Below are positions 11,684-23,213 of a DNA stretch of 64,000 nt, piece after piece. This stretch comes from Panorpa germanica (lineage: Eukaryota > Arthropoda > Insecta > Mecoptera > Panorpidae). The position numbers were made by a program, and so were the translations under genes. The notes beneath the pieces were generated by a model that saw nothing but the letters and a program-made list of their open reading frames with translations, ran no database searches and was not told the origin of the DNA. How positions within the stretch are numbered: position 1 is the first letter of the stretch; each line of letters begins with the position of its first letter. The stretch is from NCBI GenBank assembly GCA_963678705.1, contig OY783205.1, positions 14,570,001 through 14,634,000 of the forward strand, read 5' to 3'.

Positions 11684-12168
11684 TCATTCCCCACTCCCTG
11701 TTTTGATATTTACTTTACTGTTTTTATTTAATATTTTAATCGATTTTCAAAATAGGCATTCCTTGTCACATTTTAATTTGACATTTTAAAGTTTTAATTT
11801 GAGTGTAGTTAATTTAGTAGGTGCGCATGCATCACAATTATCATCGTTATAATATAGTATAAGTCATCGTTAGTAATATACATTTTGACAGATTTTTGTA
11901 TTTTGTCACATTTTGGAGATTATAATATAATATGTTTTTTTTTTATTTATTTGCCTTAACTTTTATTCGTCATAGCCACCATCAATTTTTTTTTTAATTT
12001 AGTAGTTTTAATTTAGAAATGTTGGACATTGTAAGGTACTAAAAAAACAAAGACAGCTTAAAATAAAAATTAAATTTAAAATGGTACTAGGAATGAGTAC
12101 GCATAAATCCATATGCTTAACAATTTAAATTAAATACAAAATAAAATTAAAACAGTGAGTGGGAATGA
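11684..12168. mobile_element. Family D TIR element, copy 2
   Basis: It starts TCATTCCCCACTCCCTGTTTT and ends AACAGTGAGTGGGAATGA, like the copy at 3052-3552. The inner sequence aligns with that copy except for an inserted LINE stub (11935-11986). No open frame. Confidence 0.7.
11935..11986 (-). mobile_element. Very short LINE 3' stub inside family D
   Basis: On the minus strand this reads GGTGGCTATGACGAATAAAA, then AAGGCAAATAAATAAA and a poly-A run. The same 3' trailer closes the LINE fragment at 19592-19952. The corresponding place in family D copy 1 (around 3395) lacks it, so it is an extremely 5'-truncated LINE insertion. Confidence 0.6.
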
Positions 12169-12721
12169 TACTTAAAATCTAAATATTTCGCATTTGTCGA
12201 ACAAGGAATTTATTTGCAGGTAGTGTCAGAGCTGTCCTAATAAGTGTGCTCTAGACTAAAAATAGCAGAAGCCCTTATCCTCTTATCCCTACTACTCCCC
12301 CCAATACATGTGTACGACGTACACAAACTATGCTAGATATTCACCAAAAAAGGGTATTTTCATTCACTTTGGCAATTGGATTTATCAACACGGATTACTA
12401 ACACTACTGTAAGTTTCAGGTTGCGAAAAATAAAGAATTTATATTAAATAAAGATAATAATAATTATTAATTATAGTATATTACTGACCCATGTACACAT
12501 TAAGTACAATCAAAATTAAAATTAAAATAGGAGGTAGGATTTTGAGTTTGGTCTCCACTAAGAAAGTACAAATGATAAATTCCTTTAACGTACCGATTTA
12601 AACTAGAACACTAATAAAAGCTGATGCTTAATTTTTTTTATTTAGTTGCACGTAATTTGGTTCTCCTTCAATCGAAGATATACAAAACATGGATGTTACC
12701 TTATATTCAAGTAATATTTTA

Positions 12722-13250
12722 CTTAAGTGGGTTTCAAATTTTTTTATTTATTTATATTAATGTACATATTAAGTTTATTGTGTGAAAATTTGAAGTCGAT
12801 TGGAATAAAACTGTCGGAGATATAGAGTTTTAAGGCTTCACCTCTCTGGTCTGGTTTCGTCTTACTTGGAAACTTTTAAACGCGCTTTTCTCACACATAG
12901 CTTTTTCTACTCTACAGCTCAAAATCTACTGCAGCGACCCTTTTGAAATTTTGCGCATTCTCTCTATACATAAAAGCCGCGGTAACGCAGTCGACTTTTT
13001 TTTTTAAATTTTAACGTATTTTAAAATAACAATGTTTCTGATTTTTTTCATGAAAAATCGGTATTTTGACGTCTAAGTGCTGTAAAAAATTGAAAAGCAA
13101 TAATAAAAAAAAAAACTAGAGGGTTACCTGCGGAAACTTATCAACTAATGAAATCATTTTTATTTCTTGATTTCAAATAATCCAGTGATGAATTACGAAC
13201 AACATCGCAATGAGACTTTTTTTGTGACGTCTGCGGTGATTCGCTGTCAA
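12722..13250 (+). repeat. Family F repeat, long copy
   Basis: This is the fuller copy of the repeat at 9664-9962, in opposite orientation and about 3 kb away. Together they form a large imperfect inverted repeat. It contains poly-T runs and no open frame. The class is unknown. Confidence 0.6.
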
Positions 13251-16200
13251 TTTTTTTTTTTTTTATATCTCCTATGGTTTCAGCAATCTGCCTTAGTAGG
13301 CAATAAGCTTCTTACATGATTAATTAATTAAGACATGTAAGAGAAACATTCCAGTGAATGCCCTCTTGTTTTTATATACAATAAACTATTATAATATATC
13401 ATACATTGTACACTATTCCCTATCGCGGACCTAAAGTTAGGTCTATTGGTTGATATCGCCTTCATCTGCGGGGTTCCCTGTTGTCACACACGTTCAGTTG
13501 ATTCGCCAACGCATTGGGATGGTTGATTAGTCTATCACTATATTTTGCAGTGGATTGGTATATTTCATCTTTGATGGATGCTATTGGGATGTCTTTCTGG
13601 ATGACTTCGTTAGTGACAATTCCCTGTCAATGGCTCATTTCTTGAAATTTATTTATGAAAATTACACGAAGTATTCTATAAATGATATTTTATCATGTAG
13701 TAATTATAGAAATAATTATATATTAACTGTGTTGTCAAAAAACATTATCGAAAATATGCTTTTTTGTATCGATTTGACCAATTTAATCAAACTTCATTCC
13801 TAATAGTACAAATTTGTTTGAGAGGAGGTATCCCCTCTGCGGACGACCATCTTTTGGATGAACTACGTATTAATTTTCTGTGGTCTCATTATTGATAAAC
13901 GCGACATTTATCACATATGTATATGTATAGTACAATTTTATAAAATTTTAGACTAATGAAATAAACCCATTAGGGGAAATTCATTAATTTCGTCACACGC
14001 AAAGGGGCGGGAAGGTCCAAAGTTTTACAAGCCAAGACAAGGGGAAGTAGGGGTATAGGAGTCGAAAGATCCAAAAAACAAAATAAAAGTAAAAAATTTT
14101 TTTTCAAATTTTGACGTCACGATATTGTGAGGGAAGTCTACAATGTGTGACAAACAATTAAGAATCAGGAAATTTGTGTGACATTTATTATCTATAAATA
14201 AGCTATATCTTAATTTTATATTTTACGTAAATAATGTCTCCGGAATTTAAATTTTTATAAAAGCTTAATCACTGGAACTGAATTTATTTATGGCTAAAAA
14301 TTGAAAATATTTTTAAACTTCAAGACCGGGTTTACATATTCGTATAGCATACCCCACCGCGGTTACGAGTTGCGAAGATGGTATGGTAACGGTCGGTCCT
14401 ACAATCCACAGCGGCACAACTGGAGGGTCGCCTACAATGCCTACAGTCTCCAGACCCAACTGCCACCACGACCACCACCGCCGTAGGACCCGACCGTCAT
14501 CCGTATTCGTGGGCTTCCAAGAGTTTCAATACAAGTCCGAGAGAACGTATCACCCAAAGTACCCCACCCACAAAAATGGATTTGAAAGGGTTAGAAAACA
14601 CGTCACACATTAAGAATGTAATAGATTCTATAGGATATTCCATAGATAACGAGAACAAAGGACTTAAAAGAAATTGAACAATGCGTTCGGATTAGAAATA
14701 TCTTTTAGGCCATGTACACTTATTGCTAATAACAGTTATTTTAATGGCTTATTTTAAACGTTGTAACATTAAGCAAAGCGTTGTGCTTATACAAAGTTGG
14801 GTTTTCAAATGTACATAATATGCAATATTTTTTTTGCTTGATGGCTATTTTGAATGTTGTAATATTTTGAAACCATATAGATATAAAATTGAGGTTTCAA
14901 AGATACTTAAAGTGCTTAACGTATCGTAAATAGTATTCTGAATTTTGATGTAGATGCAATTTTTAAGTTACGACACTAATTACTGCTGTTATTATTTGTT
15001 CACCAATAAGAAAAAAGGAAACGTTTTGTTGTAAAATTTGATATCTTACTACTTCACTGGATACAACAATGGCTTTGGAGTTGCGATGTAATGTATGTGA
15101 TGTAATAGGTTAAGCATTTACATACTTTTGATGTGTGTGAAGAAGTAATTATTAACTAAACATTTAATACTGGCTTAGAAGTTTATTATTTTAAAAATAT
15201 ATCTGAGATGTTAAAATATTTCTTAGACTGAAAAGAGAAAATGTTAATCGAAAGACTTAATATTTTCAATTAAAAAAAAAGTAAAATTATATTTAGTATT
15301 TTAGTTACATGTTTTATTCTTCATTAAGTTAATAATGAAACGGATTGAATTATCTCATCTTCTCTTTCCAGAACAATAATTAACCTTTTTTATACAAAAA
15401 TATTATATAGAAATTTTTTACTCAGCTAAATATACTCAACAAATATAGAAATACGTATGATTTTATATTTCTGCGCATTACTTTTAAATTTATTCTGTAG
15501 ATTTTAGAAATATTTGAACTATTTTGTTATAAAGTCAATAAAACACTTAAAATTGAACTAGCAAATGTTTGTAAGCTGAAATCAAAACTTCTTCATTATT
15601 TGCAATTAATTTCTTACAAAACCGAACAACCGTAATTCAGCATAAAAAAAAAATTGTAATAAAATATTACAGTAAGTAATACATGAATTTCTCAAATTTT
15701 ATTAATAAATAACTTAATGAACAATTGATATACCATTTCTAAAAGGTTGAAATGAATTAATTCTTATTACAGTTACAATAATAACTGTAATAATAATCAA
15801 ATTTCACATTAATAATTTAAAAAAAAAAATCCTCCCAAATGACAACTTTTTGCAAATTTACTTAAATGACGTGTTTTGTGATCGATATCAATACACAAAA
15901 CTGCATTCAAAGTGCGCTGTTGCCGGGTTTAGCTTAAGCGGAAAATTTCACAGTGTTGCCCGGCTATTGTCATAAATGACGTTACAGAGAAAACTATTTA
16001 TTACATAAAATAACTACAAACAAACATATAAATAACTTTAGAATTAGATAAATATAATTACCAATATATTTATTATTAAAGTTAAACCAAAAAATAATAT
16101 AAAGTGTTATATAATATTCTACTTTAAATATTGCAAATGTACAAACAAAGAAAGTAGTAATTAATATAACAGTGTACTTACATTTAATCTAAATTTCCTC

Positions 16201-16480
16201 ACTTACAATGTTAGCACGGGGGAAAATAATATCGATTTAACAGTGTATGTGATATATTTAATGAAAATTATGAAAAAACGTAAAGAAATAATAAAGAAAA
16301 ACTAAAAATCAATAATGGTGACGCAAATGAGAAAATAAAACTGTTTCAAATTAAATAACAACAAACAAAGAAAAATCGATTTATATTAAAAATATCTTTA
16401 GAAAAAGTTAAAAATAATATTAAAGCTAGGAATTTAACAATAATAGACACTATGCACAGACTGAGGAACGAACTAGGATC
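13251..16480. other. No convincing gene
   Basis: Mostly AT-rich sequence. An 82-codon frame at 13555-13803 has protein-like composition, but no neighbouring exon, homology or regulatory signal supports it. A GC-richer patch at 14340-14530 has overlapping open frames ending in a proline run. Around 14100-14190, GACGTCAC and ACAATGTGTGACAA echo strings at 6525-6910, which may be an old shared repeat. Confidence 0.4.
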
Positions 16481-16990
16481 GTGGTTCTCCCAACCTCCCC
16501 CTGGGTTATACTGAGGGGATTGAGGGTAGGATCGAGCCACCGAGCCACGGAGGACGGTAGGTTAAGGGTAGGTCCGGGGTCCGGTACCACCTCCCTCCAC
16601 CGGGCGCAGTGTACCCATCGCATCGTTCTCGTTCTCGTTCTAGGCATAGGGGTCGAGTCATTCCCCTTCCCCTTCTCTGCCTCGTACCGTACCTAGTGCC
16701 TCGTTCCTCATACGCCGTTCCGTTGTGTTACGATGCGATGCGTCTTACTCCGACCACCCCCCACCCGAACGATCCCCACCCTCGGAGTATTTTAACTGAT
16801 GACGATATGTGTATGTGTGTAGCGCTTGACGAGTGAACGTGAAGACTCCCGGACTCCCGACTACCCGACTACCCCCGACTAACATCTCCCAACGAGGCGA
16901 ACTGCGAAGGCATGTCGATGCTCGATGCCCGACGGGCGATGGCCCGATACCCCCCGATACACCCCGATCCCGATCTCCTGCGATATCCGA
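16481..16990. promoter_or_regulatory. GC- and CpG-rich island of unknown role
   Basis: About 500 bp stand out sharply from the AT-rich surroundings, with C-rich tracts, many CG dinucleotides and short repeats such as GTTCTCGTTCTCGTTCT (16624-16640), GACTCCCGACTACCCGACTACC (16850-16872) and CGATGCTCGATGCCCGACGG. Overlapping open frames occur on both strands, as expected from low AT content, and none resembles a protein I know. It could be a promoter or 5' non-coding exon of a gene whose coding part I cannot find, a decayed minisatellite, or foreign DNA. Confidence 0.35.
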
Positions 16991-17413
16991 CTATGTTTAT
17001 ACACATACTTTTAATAAATACAATTATATTTCATTTAAACTTATTGTATTGTGTGTTTTTAGTACAGCTTTTGAGCTTTTTGTGTAAAATATTTGTTATT
17101 ACATATAATGATTGTTCTATCAAATACATATATGCATATATTTGTAAACTGTAAAGAATCTTTAACTGTACTGTAAAGCCCAGCTACCTAGTGCCTAAGA
17201 GGAGGTGGTCGCCTCAGGGAGGTATGTGTTGGGGCCGCAAATCATGAGTCGGGTTGGCAGAAATATATTAAAAGTAATAATGAATACAATGAAATGGAAT
17301 TGTTGATGAAATATAATGTAAAAGTCATTCAACAATATAACATAATTTAACAAATTTGCACTAGATAGAATTAAATCAAAGATATCATATTTGAGACTCA
17401 AATTTGCATTATA

Positions 17414-18065
17414 CAGGGTGTCCCAATATTCAACGATAAGCGGGCACCAGAGAGTGGTCCTGCAATTTATAAAATGAATGAAAATTGTTTGTACCATTTG
17501 TTTTAATTCATTAAACAATAAAAAACCTATTTTGAGTATTGTAAAAGTGATAACTATCAACAACAATTTATGAAATATGGTTCTTGTTTAGAAATAGTAT
17601 GCATAATTTTTTTTATAGCTAGTTTTCGTGGAGTATTATACCATTTTGGAATCCTGAAGAGTTGCTCCAATTTTTAAAAAAACTTGCCATAGTAGTGTTC
17701 ATACTTTTTTTTACACCACGATGAGTTAAATTGAACTGAAAGTAAAAATCTTTAAAAATTTTAAGGAAAAAAATAATTTCGATTGATTTTTGTGTAAAAA
17801 CTACTAGCATTCTGGGATTTTTAATGGTTGTAGTGGATAGCAGTGCTATTTAGGTTACCGATACAAAAAACTAATCAGAAATATTTAAAAAATTGTGGTC
17901 ATGGTAGTTAAAAACATCTTAAGGTGTTTCCATTTTCGAAAGATTTTTATTTTTTTTGTAATTTCAAAACAAAATGGGATACATTTTTTTTCCTTTTTTT
18001 CTTGTGTAGTCATGAGCAGGACCACCCTCTGCTGCCCGCTTATCGTTGAATTTTGGGACACCCTG
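17414..18065 (-). mobile_element. Family B TIR element, copy 2 (652 bp)
   Basis: The left end CAGGGTGTCCCAATATTCAA and the right end TTTTGGGACACCCTG are inverted copies, flanked by TA on both sides (17412-17413 and 18066-18067). About 50 bp of the left TIR remain before an internal deletion, whereas copy 3 has TIRs of about 200 bp. No transposase is encoded. CAGGGTGTCCC ends with a TA duplication suggest the Tc1/mariner group (inference). Confidence 0.85.
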
Positions 18066-18484
18066 TATAACTGAAGTAGTGATTTTACAGAATACACTAG
18101 ATAGAATTGAATATGAGGTATAACATTTAAAACTAAAAAATTTCATGAGATATAATTAAATTTAAATTTAAAAAATCAACACTTTATTGACTAGAATATG
18201 AGAAGGGGATAGTGCGAAAGAGACAACATCGTATACTTAGTGCAAACAGTACAGTATAGTAAAGACAGACTGGATTACCTGGTGGTTGTAAAATATATAC
18301 CTATTTGATAAAAATTAATCTGAGATTTCACAAAAAGATACCCAACTAAAAATGATATAAATATCTAGTGCATAAGACCCTAACAATAAGTTGGCCAACA
18401 TATTATATTACCAATTTCGAAGTGTAAGCACAAAACAAAAAAAAATATACGGCAAATCTGAAATGATCTTCTTTTAACTTTATC
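18066..18484. other. No gene recognised
   Basis: Short AT-rich spacer between a family B element and the minisatellite. Nothing identifiable. Confidence 0.6.
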
Positions 18485-19210
18485 ACTATATCTAGTCATA
18501 ATTGCACTCCGACGAAATGGATTGCATCTGGATTGTCACAATTGCCTCCGGCGAAATTATTTGTTTCTAACCACAATTGTCAAAGAAATATATTATAGCT
18601 ACTTGTACCTATTATATCTAGTTACAATTTCATCCAGCGAAATTGTATTTAGTTACAGTTGCATTTAGAGAAATACATTATATATAATCATAATTATATT
18701 TACTCATAATTGCATGCAAATAAATTAATTGTATCTAGTCACAATTGCATGCAAAGAAATTAATTGTATCTAGCTATCATTACCTTTCGCCGAAATCAAT
18801 TGTATCTGGTTGAAATAGCCTTTCACCAAAATCCATTATATCTAGTAACAATTGATTGTTAGGAAAATAAAATGTATCTAGTCACAATTACCTGCGACGA
18901 TATTAAATGTTTCTAGCCACAATTGCTTTTGCCGAAGTTCAATACATCAAGTTCTATCTATTATATCTAGTCACAATTGAAACCGGCAAAATTAATTGTA
19001 TTAATCATAAATGCATCTAGCAAAATTGTATCTAGTTACAAGTTTTCTAGTTATTACTAGTTATCAGGTTTCTCCAGCGAAATCAAAAGTATCTTGCTAC
19101 AACTGCGGTACCAGTCATAATTATCTTGCGCCTAAATTAATTGTATCTAGTTACTATTATCTTCCGGTGAGGTCAATTATATCTAGTCACAATTGCCTTC
19201 AGGCTAGCGC
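18485..19210. repeat. Degenerate ~40-bp minisatellite
   Basis: Imperfect units built around TATCTAGTCACAATTGC, then a few variable bases, then a GCGAAAT-like block recur about 18 times with a spacing near 35-45 bp. Clear units start near 18489, 18526, 18617, 18730, 18770, 18872, 18967 and 19140. The units differ at many positions, so the array is old. A 70-codon frame through the right part is a by-product. One isolated unit lies at 22791-22818. Confidence 0.8.
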
Positions 19211-19353
19211 AGGTGCACAGTAAATAATACGCCACTGCGTGGGATCAAGATAAAATAAAAACGATTGTAAAATATTAAAAAAAAAGTATCTGGCTGACGC
19301 ATCTAATTGTGTTTCTGCCTTAGTATGAAATAACTGCATCAAAATATTTTGAG

Positions 19354-20481
19354 GAGGTATAGGACGTAAACGTAAATGATGAAAACGTCGTGAAATTTGG
19401 AGGGTCGATACAAATAGTTAAAATACATGCTGTCTCAAAATTTTAGAGACCTAGGGTTCATAGTTTTCTTTTTATACATGATTAAAAATAGTCATTTTAC
19501 ATTCAAATCATAATTTTTAGCTCAATTTCACCACATAATATAACTTTTAACTATAAAAAAATGGTGACACGGCTTTCAAAAACTAGGTGTACATATTTTT
19601 TTATTTATTCACTTATTTGCCTTGACTTTCTTTCGTCATAGCCACCAACAAACATTTTTTAAATACATCTTTTATAATTTATAATTTAATTTTACAAATT
19701 TATTAATATTTCAATAGTTCACTAATTAACTTCCGTCCGTTCCACTGTATAATATCAATTTCTAGAAAAGCTTATTTACAAATAAACGCTATTTAATAAT
19801 TATAATTTTATATGTTACTCTAATATGTATAGCTCCTGTATTATATTATTTTATAATTTCGCTATTTTTTTCTTCCTCTTTCTATATTTTCAAATATAGA
19901 AAATTTATTTGAATCCGTCATGAATTTATTTCTGTCATCATTTTTATTTTCATAGGTGTATATAAAAGAATCTTTTCTGTAACTATTGCAAAAAGAAAAT
20001 TATCAAAAGGATACCTATTTACGAAAATATTTAAATAAAACCAGTAAGAAACAGTAAATGTGGGTTATAAGCCGGCAACGTTGCAAATGCCAATTTGAGC
20101 GGGAAATTCAAAATGTCAATAAATATTATATAAAATATAACAATTTATTGGTCAAAGAACCAAATCACGCATGCATCAAAACACGTAAATTTGCAGCGTT
20201 GCAAAATTTATTATTCCTTTTTCAAAATATTTAATTTGAATTTAAATAGAATTAATATAAATTTGATATTAATTATAGGTAATTTTTCATTTATTAAACT
20301 ATTATATGCATAAAAAATCATTTTAACAAGCAAAAATCAGTTTAATAGGGAATTGAAAAATTCAGTTTCAAAGGTACAGTCCCAATATTTGCTCGTCCTT
20401 CATATACTTCGTATTTTGCATTTCGTATTACCGAGAGATAAAATATTATTGATTTTGCATTGACGGTACGTTCTGTACCTG
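19354..20481 (+). mobile_element. Family E TIR element, copy 1
   Basis: The left end reads GAGGTATAGGACGTAAACG and the right end, reverse-complemented, AGGTACAGAACGTACCGTC. The copy at 38181-38912 is its reverse complement over nearly the whole length, and a partial copy sits at 35273-35460. The size difference is explained by the LINE inserted at 19592-19952. The frame at 20342-20614 is repeat sequence, not a gene. Confidence 0.7.
19592..19952 (-). mobile_element. 5'-truncated LINE inserted in family E
   Basis: This 361-bp segment is absent from the family E copy at 38181-38912. It is bounded by the direct repeat TAGGTGTA (19584-19591 and 19953-19960), a target-site duplication. On the minus strand it has the last codons of the ORF2 family seen at 9050-9545, then a trailer with TGGTGGCTATGACGAAAG, AGTCAAGGCAAATAAGTG and an A-rich end. 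Confidence 0.85.
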
Positions 20482-20956
20482 CTTGAAATGCGAATTTTTG
20501 TACATAAAGGTGTAAATGAATTTTTTTCACCATCAATAACAAAAACTGTAATAAAATCCAACGTAAAAATTGTTCGTAATTTATTACTTTCAATTTGTAA
20601 TGGATTTGTGTCACTAACTTAAATAAAAGGCTCCCTTCTCTTCCCCCGTAGTTTCACCGCCAATTATTGATGCATTTATGGACCAAAATGTCCTTGTCTG
20701 GCCAAAAGGTTATTTTGATTCATTTAGTCATAATGTTGCATTGTAAACATGCATGTAGAATTATATTACTCTCGACAAATAATTAACATTTCTTCGATTT
20801 ATACCGTCTGTAGGTTTTAAATGATAAACGAAACATCAGGTGGTCGTACATTTTAGGTGGCAGTAATTTATATTTGGGTTTAAATTTGAATTTTTGGGGT
20901 GAAAGCGTCTCGATTCTGCCGCCAAAGTCGAAGTGATACCAATTTTTACCGATTTT

Positions 20957-21556
20957 ACTTTTAGTGGTTGATTGAAATTGATGTTAATAAATGTGTATTG
21001 GTGTGTCTATTTTATTAAATATCTAAATATTGACGGAGATATAGCAATTAAAAGTTTGAATTGTAGATTTAGCGCTAGAAATGGTCGGCCATATTTGTAT
21101 GACGTGAAATGCATTTTAACGTCAGTTATTTGTTGAGTAGGTCAGTGCTGTGGTAATGTTCTGTAGCTGTTGGTAGTCAAATAATCAAGTTAAGTCAAAG
21201 AATAATAAGTTTTTATTTTATTTAACCCTGCTAAGGCAGACATAGTATTGAAATTTGAGTGTTCCTTGAAATAGCTGTAAATAATATTTGATATTTTGAT
21301 ATATAAATATAGCAGAGATTTATGAGCGTTGGTAACCTTACACAAAGATTGTGATGTCACATGCACTTGGAATGTGTACAACGTTGAATCCCTTTAATAA
21401 TTAAAGAGACAAAATGACTTTTTTAATTGTTAATATCTCCTAACATATAAGGAGTTATTAAAAAATAATTGAACATTTGAGGTTCTAGTAACCCACTTTA
21501 TCAATATATAGTACACTTTCATAGAAATTAAGACATAGGACACAACCCCATTAATA
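20957..21556 (-). mobile_element. Family A TIR element, copy 1
   Basis: On the minus strand it starts AATGGGGTTGTGTCCTATGT and follows the same sequence as the full-length copy at 30101-30739, including the blocks GATTCAACGTTGTACACATT, CAAATATTATTTACAGCTAT and TATATCTCCGTCAATATTTA. Its far end stops just short of the expected second TIR. No transposase. The 63-codon frame inside (21190-21381) recurs in other copies and is not a gene. Confidence 0.8.
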
Positions 21557-22025
21557 AAAATGGTATAGTTTCGTCAATCATAAATCTTTTAATTTCATAA
21601 CAACATTGAAAATAGATTATATTTTATGAAAAACATGTCACTGACCGATATGACGGGATTGTGATATCAATTCCTTCCATGAAGACATGCAGACTTAGGA
21701 ATATCTTTATAACATTTTTATTTAGGTTAAGAAAATGAAATAAAGAAATCACTGAATCTTTTTACCAAAGTTTAAAGCCGGTCCCACATATGCATACGAA
21801 TACCGTGTATGAATGTGTCAACTGTGAATATGTGTTCTCACCGGGTCAACATTCGGCATTCGTGCAAGAACACGAATATGTTCGGTCTACTAATACACAT
21901 TAAAGCCTATGAATATTTGCTTGACGACAAGAGACATTATAACTGAACAATCTTTAGTGTTTTAATATAATTAAAGTATAAATTAATAAACCTAAATAAA
22001 ACTTTGCAAATTACTTTTATGTCCT

Positions 22026-22345
22026 TACTGATTTTTTAGGGGTCGATATTTCAATTGTTGATAGAAATTGATATTGATAGATGTGTATTGACCTTTTTAT
22101 ATTATTAAATATCTAAATGTTGACAGAGATATATCAATTAAAAATTTGAATTGTAGTTTTAGCGCAACAGATGTCTGCCATATTTATGACGTAACATGTA
22201 GTGGGATAGGTCAGTTATTTGTTGATTAGGTCATTGCTCTGGTAATGTTTTGTAGCTGTTGGTAGTCCTGTGTATATAGTATGCATGCGTTAGTTAGCAA
22301 AGAATAATAAGTTTTCATTTTATTTAACCCTGTTATGGCAGACAT
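22026..22345 (-). mobile_element. Family A element, diverged fragment
   Basis: It shares with family A, in minus orientation, the blocks TTAAATATCTAAATGTTGACAG, GTAGCTGTTGGTAGTC, AAAGAATAATAAGTTTT and ACCCTGTTATGGCAGACATA. It is more divergent than the other copies and lacks the AATGGGCTTGTG ends. Confidence 0.65.
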
Positions 22346-23213
22346 AATATTGAACATAACATAACAGTTGAAATTTTCAATACGGTTAATTCAAAATCTG
22401 TCAAAATAACTTTCTTATGGTTCTTAAAAATCCATAATAGAGTAAGCCCCCAGAACCACCAGACTTACGTCACTTTAACATAGTTGGAATTTTGAGCATA
22501 AATAGTATGCTCTTAATAGTAGCTAGCTTGAAAGCGGGACAAAAGGTTGTTAAAACCCTCACTCACCTACGTCAAAGTATAATGGCTGGTTTTTATATAT
22601 GTTTTACAGAATATTGTTCAAAACTATTTACTATTGCTAGCCTTTGAATCTCTCAAAGAAATTAGGTAAGGTACGTCATAATAGCAAGCCTAAATTTTTA
22701 GCCTATCCGAAATTACCTTTTTTTAGCTCTTAAGCGAAATCTGTTGTAGTCGTATTGATTTATAGTCTAAAATTTCCTTTTTTTATTTCCTGTATCTAGT
22801 CACAATTACCTTTCACCTTTATAGTATATTTTAAATTTTCTACAATTAAATTTAAATCTATTTTCACGTTAATTGACGTATTGATTTAAAATTAAAAATT
22901 ACCGAAAAAACCAGATAATGAGATATTTTAATAAAATAAATCTATCAACCCATATAAAAAACCTAGATCTACGTGAAAAAACTCATGAATGGAAACACAG
23001 CAATCTATATATTGAACTACTACTAATATTTATGCAATAATTAAGTAATATTATGTAAACAAAAATATTTATTGAAGTACCTTTATCAAATGCGCTAAAA
23101 ATATAGTTTAAAGCAAATTTCACAGTTTTAAAAAAAATGAACCATTTTATTGGTTCTATCGTGTTGACTGACTTTGTTTGGTAGAATGCCAATAACTATA
23201 GCCAAAATACGTA
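22346..23213. other. No gene recognised; one isolated minisatellite unit
   Basis: No gene is supported. At 22791-22818 the sequence TGTATCTAGTCACAATTACC matches one unit of the array at 18485-19210. Confidence 0.55.

Noticed and set aside
13555-13803. 82-codon frame with protein-like composition
   Set aside because: No splice-linked neighbours, no recognisable motif and no promoter or poly(A) context. Kept only as a note in the gap entry.
16481-17154. Several overlapping frames of 64-84 codons on both strands
   Set aside because: They arise from the GC-rich island, where stop codons are rare. They are rich in Arg, Pro and Ser and overlap each other in different frames.
17195-17566. 123-codon minus-strand frame rich in Ile, Leu and Phe
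   Set aside because: It runs through the left end of a family B element into the flank. Its hydrophobic look follows from AT-rich sequence.
19011-19223. 70-codon frame
   Set aside because: It lies inside the minisatellite and simply translates its units.
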